DNA from: Pyrenula massariospora
Taxonomy: Eukaryota; Ascomycota; Eurotiomycetes; Pyrenulales; Pyrenulaceae
Assembly: GCA_021030905.1 (NCBI GenBank)
Contig: JAGFMI010000011.1
Coordinates: 744,001-808,000 of the forward strand
Reading direction: 5' to 3'
Length of the DNA: 64,000 nt
Shown: positions 60,871-64,000 of the stretch, piece after piece
Position numbering within the stretch: the first letter of the stretch is position 1
Layout: each line of letters opens with the position of its first letter
Position numbers and translations under genes: made by a program
Notes under the pieces: generated by a model
Database searches by the model: none
What the model was told of the DNA's origin: nothing
Seen by the model: only the letters and a program-made list of their open reading frames with translations

Positions 60871-63800
60871 AGAACTCGCCCGAGCGATTCGGGGTGGGAG
60901 GATTAAGTCCCCAAATTATGTAACTAGGCTCAACTTTGGCTCAATCTGCTGACGGCCCCTCTGCTTAATCCTATTTTCGATTCTCTGTTCTCATTAGATA
61001 CTTACGCCTTAGATAAGGAGATTTCTCCTTGAGAGATATAATAACTTTATATTGTTGTTTGTAGGGGACCAGTTTAAGGATCTTAAGATCCCAAAACTTG
61101 GCTCCTGTTACGCACTGAGCTGTTTCGCTCGCGCAGATCTGAGAGGCACATATGTCCGTAAAAAATTGCGTCTGAAGCATATACTGTATAATAGGACAGC
61201 CACGTAACGCTATTATACCCCGAAGTTACAAGTGGCAACCCTAAAAGGTCTATCGAGAAAAAGTAGATGTATACGTTCAACGCGGCCTACGTCCTTTATA
61301 TAGCTCTTTGAGCCACACTCTGCCGAGTTATCAAGCCTGCCTTGCCTGTTAATAGGATGCCGTAGATAAACCAGACTTTTTATTAACCTTTGTTGCCCTT
61401 TCTGCCTGCTTACCGTAACACCTACAGCATTCCCACAACTGGCATCCTGACCTCCTCCGCCGAAAATCAGCAATATCTAAGCCGGTACTCTCCCTTCCTT
61501 CTGTCAGGATCTCCCACTGCTCACGCTTCTCGTCGAAAAAGGCTCTTATGTTAAAGCAGCCTGTCGGCGCTAATCGTTGCATAATGCAGTATACTAGATT
61601 TCTCTTGCTATCACTGTCCATGAAATATGACTCAGCTTCAAGATGAACAGCGGCCAGCATCTAGATCTTGAGCTCGAGGGATAAATCGGAAAACAGACAA
61701 AGAAAAATTCTGGAAGTAATGGCATACTGACCGACGTTTGCAAGGCCGTCGAGGCCAGAAACGAGATGGAGGGCAGAAAACGATTAAAAAGATTGCGGAG
61801 TAGGAAATGAACTAAGAAGAGCTTCAAACGATCTTGAAGTCTGGAAGGTATTTCGGACTTTGGGCAAGGCGCAGAAGGGAAGCGGATGGTATGTTTAGCG
61901 TGCTCGTAGAAGGGTGCCCATTATGGTAGAAACTCTGTAACCGAGAAAATGTAATTTGTTTTCGCTCTCAAAAGATTCTTGGGGATTTCTGACATTAGGA
62001 CTGTACTTGTCTCTTAAGGATATTTTACCGCGATTTTGAATGCAACTTGGCCTTCCTCAACGGACAAGGTTAATTTCCAGGTGACATAGCGAGAAGGTAT
62101 ACATTCATTGCCACCCGCCGCTACAACAACTCGTCACAATGCGGCAATGATAAGGTAATAACTCACTCGAAAGCAACTAACTCCAAAGATATAGTCTTTA
62201 TAGAAATAAATTTCGCTCGAAAATAACTTATTATAGAGGTAAAACTCGCTTGAAAGTGATTTATCGTGAAATTAGCTCACCCGGAGGCAACTCGCTCGAA
62301 AAATACTCGTCATTAAAATAGTAACTCGCTCGAAAGCAATTTATCATACAGCCAACTCTACCAACTATTTTTCTGCGGGGACGCTAGGGTCGTGTTGGTG
62401 TATAATGAGATTAAGAAGGAGATGCGGTCGTTCTTAAGGTGGTTCGTGTGAGAGACCAGGCAGAATTTTCCGCGTCGTGGGCAAGACTTTCCTTTGTTTT
62501 GCTGCAGTCGCTGCTTAAGAAGTCGGTAGGAGAAAGTACCTTCTTCTGTGCCCTGTGGGACTTTGCGACGATCGTCCGAACCTTCAGCGCTGCTCTTGAA
62601 TTCTCACTCTGCACAGCAGACTTTCGAAGTATTAAAATAGTGACACGATACACCTTAGCTACGCTGATATCCTAGGCTCGAAGCTCTGCAAAATCTATAA
62701 GCATTTTCGGGATCTTTCGTCTGAGAGTGACAGAAGCTGAAAAAAGAAGCTGGTAAGCTGTTATTAAGTAAAATTACTAACAGTGACTGATCAGAGATAT
62801 AGACTGTCTCCTCAAAACTATTATGCTGCCCTAAACGTTCTCGACGCCGTAAGAGAGCGATGAAACCCAGAACTTCTAATGGGAGGAAAATCTCAGAGCG
62901 GGCGATACTTAATTAGACCTGCTACTCATATCAAGGCTCTGATATGTCCTGATATATTGGAGAATCAGTAATTTGGAATGAGGGACTGGGTATCCATCTT
63001 AAAAGCTTCAAATGTTGGTTACAGTCTCTCTAGGCCGTCTTTCCGCTACCTAGTCCGCCCTTGCCTACCTCTCATCCTTTTCCCGAGCAAGTTCTGCATC
63101 GCGCGACTACCCGATGCTCTGGATAATGTATATCGCCAATAAAAAACAACTTTTGTCATATAAAAGCCGGGGAAACAGCGTATTAAAACCATCATGCCAT
63201 ATTGTCAGCAGAAGAGAAAGGATGATGAAGCAAGTACCTTCTGAGCCGTATTCTATTTGATACTGCTAAATACTGACAAAGATTTCTAAGAGACCTTGAG
63301 CTTTACGCGGGATGCCATCCTTTAAACTGTATAAGCGGACGAATGAACTCCGGCAAATAGAAAAGAACAACTAGATTGGAAGAGATAGGAAACAGAAGGT
63401 TAAGAAGAAAACTCTAACATTATACCATCTTAGATTATGGAAAATTGTGTAGCATGTCGAAAGCTCACTTCTCTCCTGCTCTGATTATAGCGAAGCTTCA
63501 ACGTACTGTAAAACACCTTAAAGATTACGGAGAATATACAAGTTACCTCTTAAACAATGCTCCAGTACATAAAATGTATATTGTTCTGTCCGATCGCTTC
63601 CTTTCAACCACAACTATTTATAGAAGGATGGCCTGCAAAAATAACCATTCCGTTCTTTCGCTACGAGCGACGTGGAGGAGACACGAAAGACCAATAAGAC
63701 CGAGATCTCCTCTCGAACCATACCTCCGAAAAACGATAATAAGCGAGCCAGTGATTTGGTCTCCTCTGTGCCATTCTCCCATCGCTAAAATGCTGCGCTA

Positions 63801-64000
63801 GCTCGCTTATTTTTTTAAGATGCCGCCACTCTAGGCGGCGCCAATTTCTTATCAAGGACGCAACTTTTAAGTTATAAATGACAAGACAATGTATAACAGC
63901 CTGTTTTTTTCATTTTTCCGTATCGTACGTCTCACCCTACATTGCGATCTTTTTAAGCAATGACTCACAATGCCATTACTTGTACGCTATATTTGGTTCG
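60871..64000. other. AT-rich, gene-poor end of the window
   Basis: Short frames only, many stops, long A/T runs. Frames at 61213-61660 minus and 63445-63801 plus have no motifs. An inverted pair (ATAAGCGAGC near 63738 and GCTCGCTTAT near 63801) is the only local structure apart from the short repeat described separately. It has the look of decayed repeat-rich DNA, but no element family could be named. Confidence 0.5.
62158..62348. repeat. Degenerate ACTCGCTCGAAAGCAA repeat
   Basis: Five clear units start at about 62161, 62211, 62244, 62290 and 62324, with a weak one near 62273. Spacings are about 50, 33, 46 and 34 bp, so units alternate between longer and shorter gaps filled with A/T-rich sequence. 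Changes between units are mostly single-base. Confidence 0.7.

Noticed and set aside
62158-62348. CRISPR-like array
   Set aside because: Units are degenerate, spacings uneven, spacers low-complexity, and the organism is a fungus.
60871-64000. Retroelement or DNA transposon remnant
   Set aside because: The AT-rich decay suggests repeats, but no terminal repeats or coding motifs of any element family could be seen.

Overview
The window is a stretch of chromosome from a filamentous ascomycete (Pezizomycotina). The reasons are short introns of about 41-86 bp with CTAAC/CTGAC-like branch sites, HET-domain genes, a Pth11/rhodopsin-type receptor, a Fungal_N (STAND-type) N-terminal domain on two proteins, and fungal single-copy genes (LYS1, SRP54, RRP15, YAH1, UGO1). 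The class within Pezizomycotina cannot be fixed from the sequence alone. No rRNA, tRNA, CRISPR or complete transposon was recognised.

Left block (about 2.5-28.3 kb) is accessory and looks like a specialised-metabolism neighbourhood. It holds an NRPS-like A-T-R carboxylate reductase (2495-5815), an ankyrin protein with a Fungal_N domain (7273-9705), an orphan 7-TM protein (13849-15186), the dead C-terminal end of a PDR/ABCG transporter (about 16218-16488), two P450s placed head to head (16859-18847 minus and 19973-21779 plus), a Pth11-like receptor (22932-24394), a secreted berberine-bridge-type FAD oxidase (25046-26843) and, convergent with it, a wax-synthase-type O-acyltransferase (26900-28282 minus). 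A reductase, two P450s, a flavin oxidase and an acyltransferase are a normal tailoring set; no PKS, terpene cyclase or multimodular NRPS is inside the window, so a working joint pathway is inference.

Central block (about 32.3-41.3 kb) is conserved housekeeping: saccharopine dehydrogenase LYS1 (8 exons, including 22-, 24- and 29-nt exons), SRP54, RRP15, mitochondrial ferredoxin YAH1 and the mitochondrial fusion factor UGO1. SRP54/RRP15 and YAH1/UGO1 are divergent pairs, each on a 240-bp shared promoter region.

Right block (about 41.8-61 kb) is accessory again and rich in self/non-self recognition and chaperone-like genes: an Hsp70-like ATPase (41850-44732 minus), a 7-TM fungal membrane protein (46120-48218 minus), a fusion of a Fungal_N domain to a degenerate Hsp70-like fold (50163-52577), a full HET-domain protein (53378-55580), a secreted zincin-like protein (56784-58156) and a truncated, frameshifted HET gene (59844 to about 60870 minus). 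The last 3 kb is AT-rich, gene-poor and carries a degenerate short repeat. The Fungal_N/pseudo-Hsp70 fusion lying between an Hsp70-like ATPase and HET genes is the best candidate for an undescribed system. Gene models with several exons were checked by hand for reading phase; where a junction stayed open this is stated.
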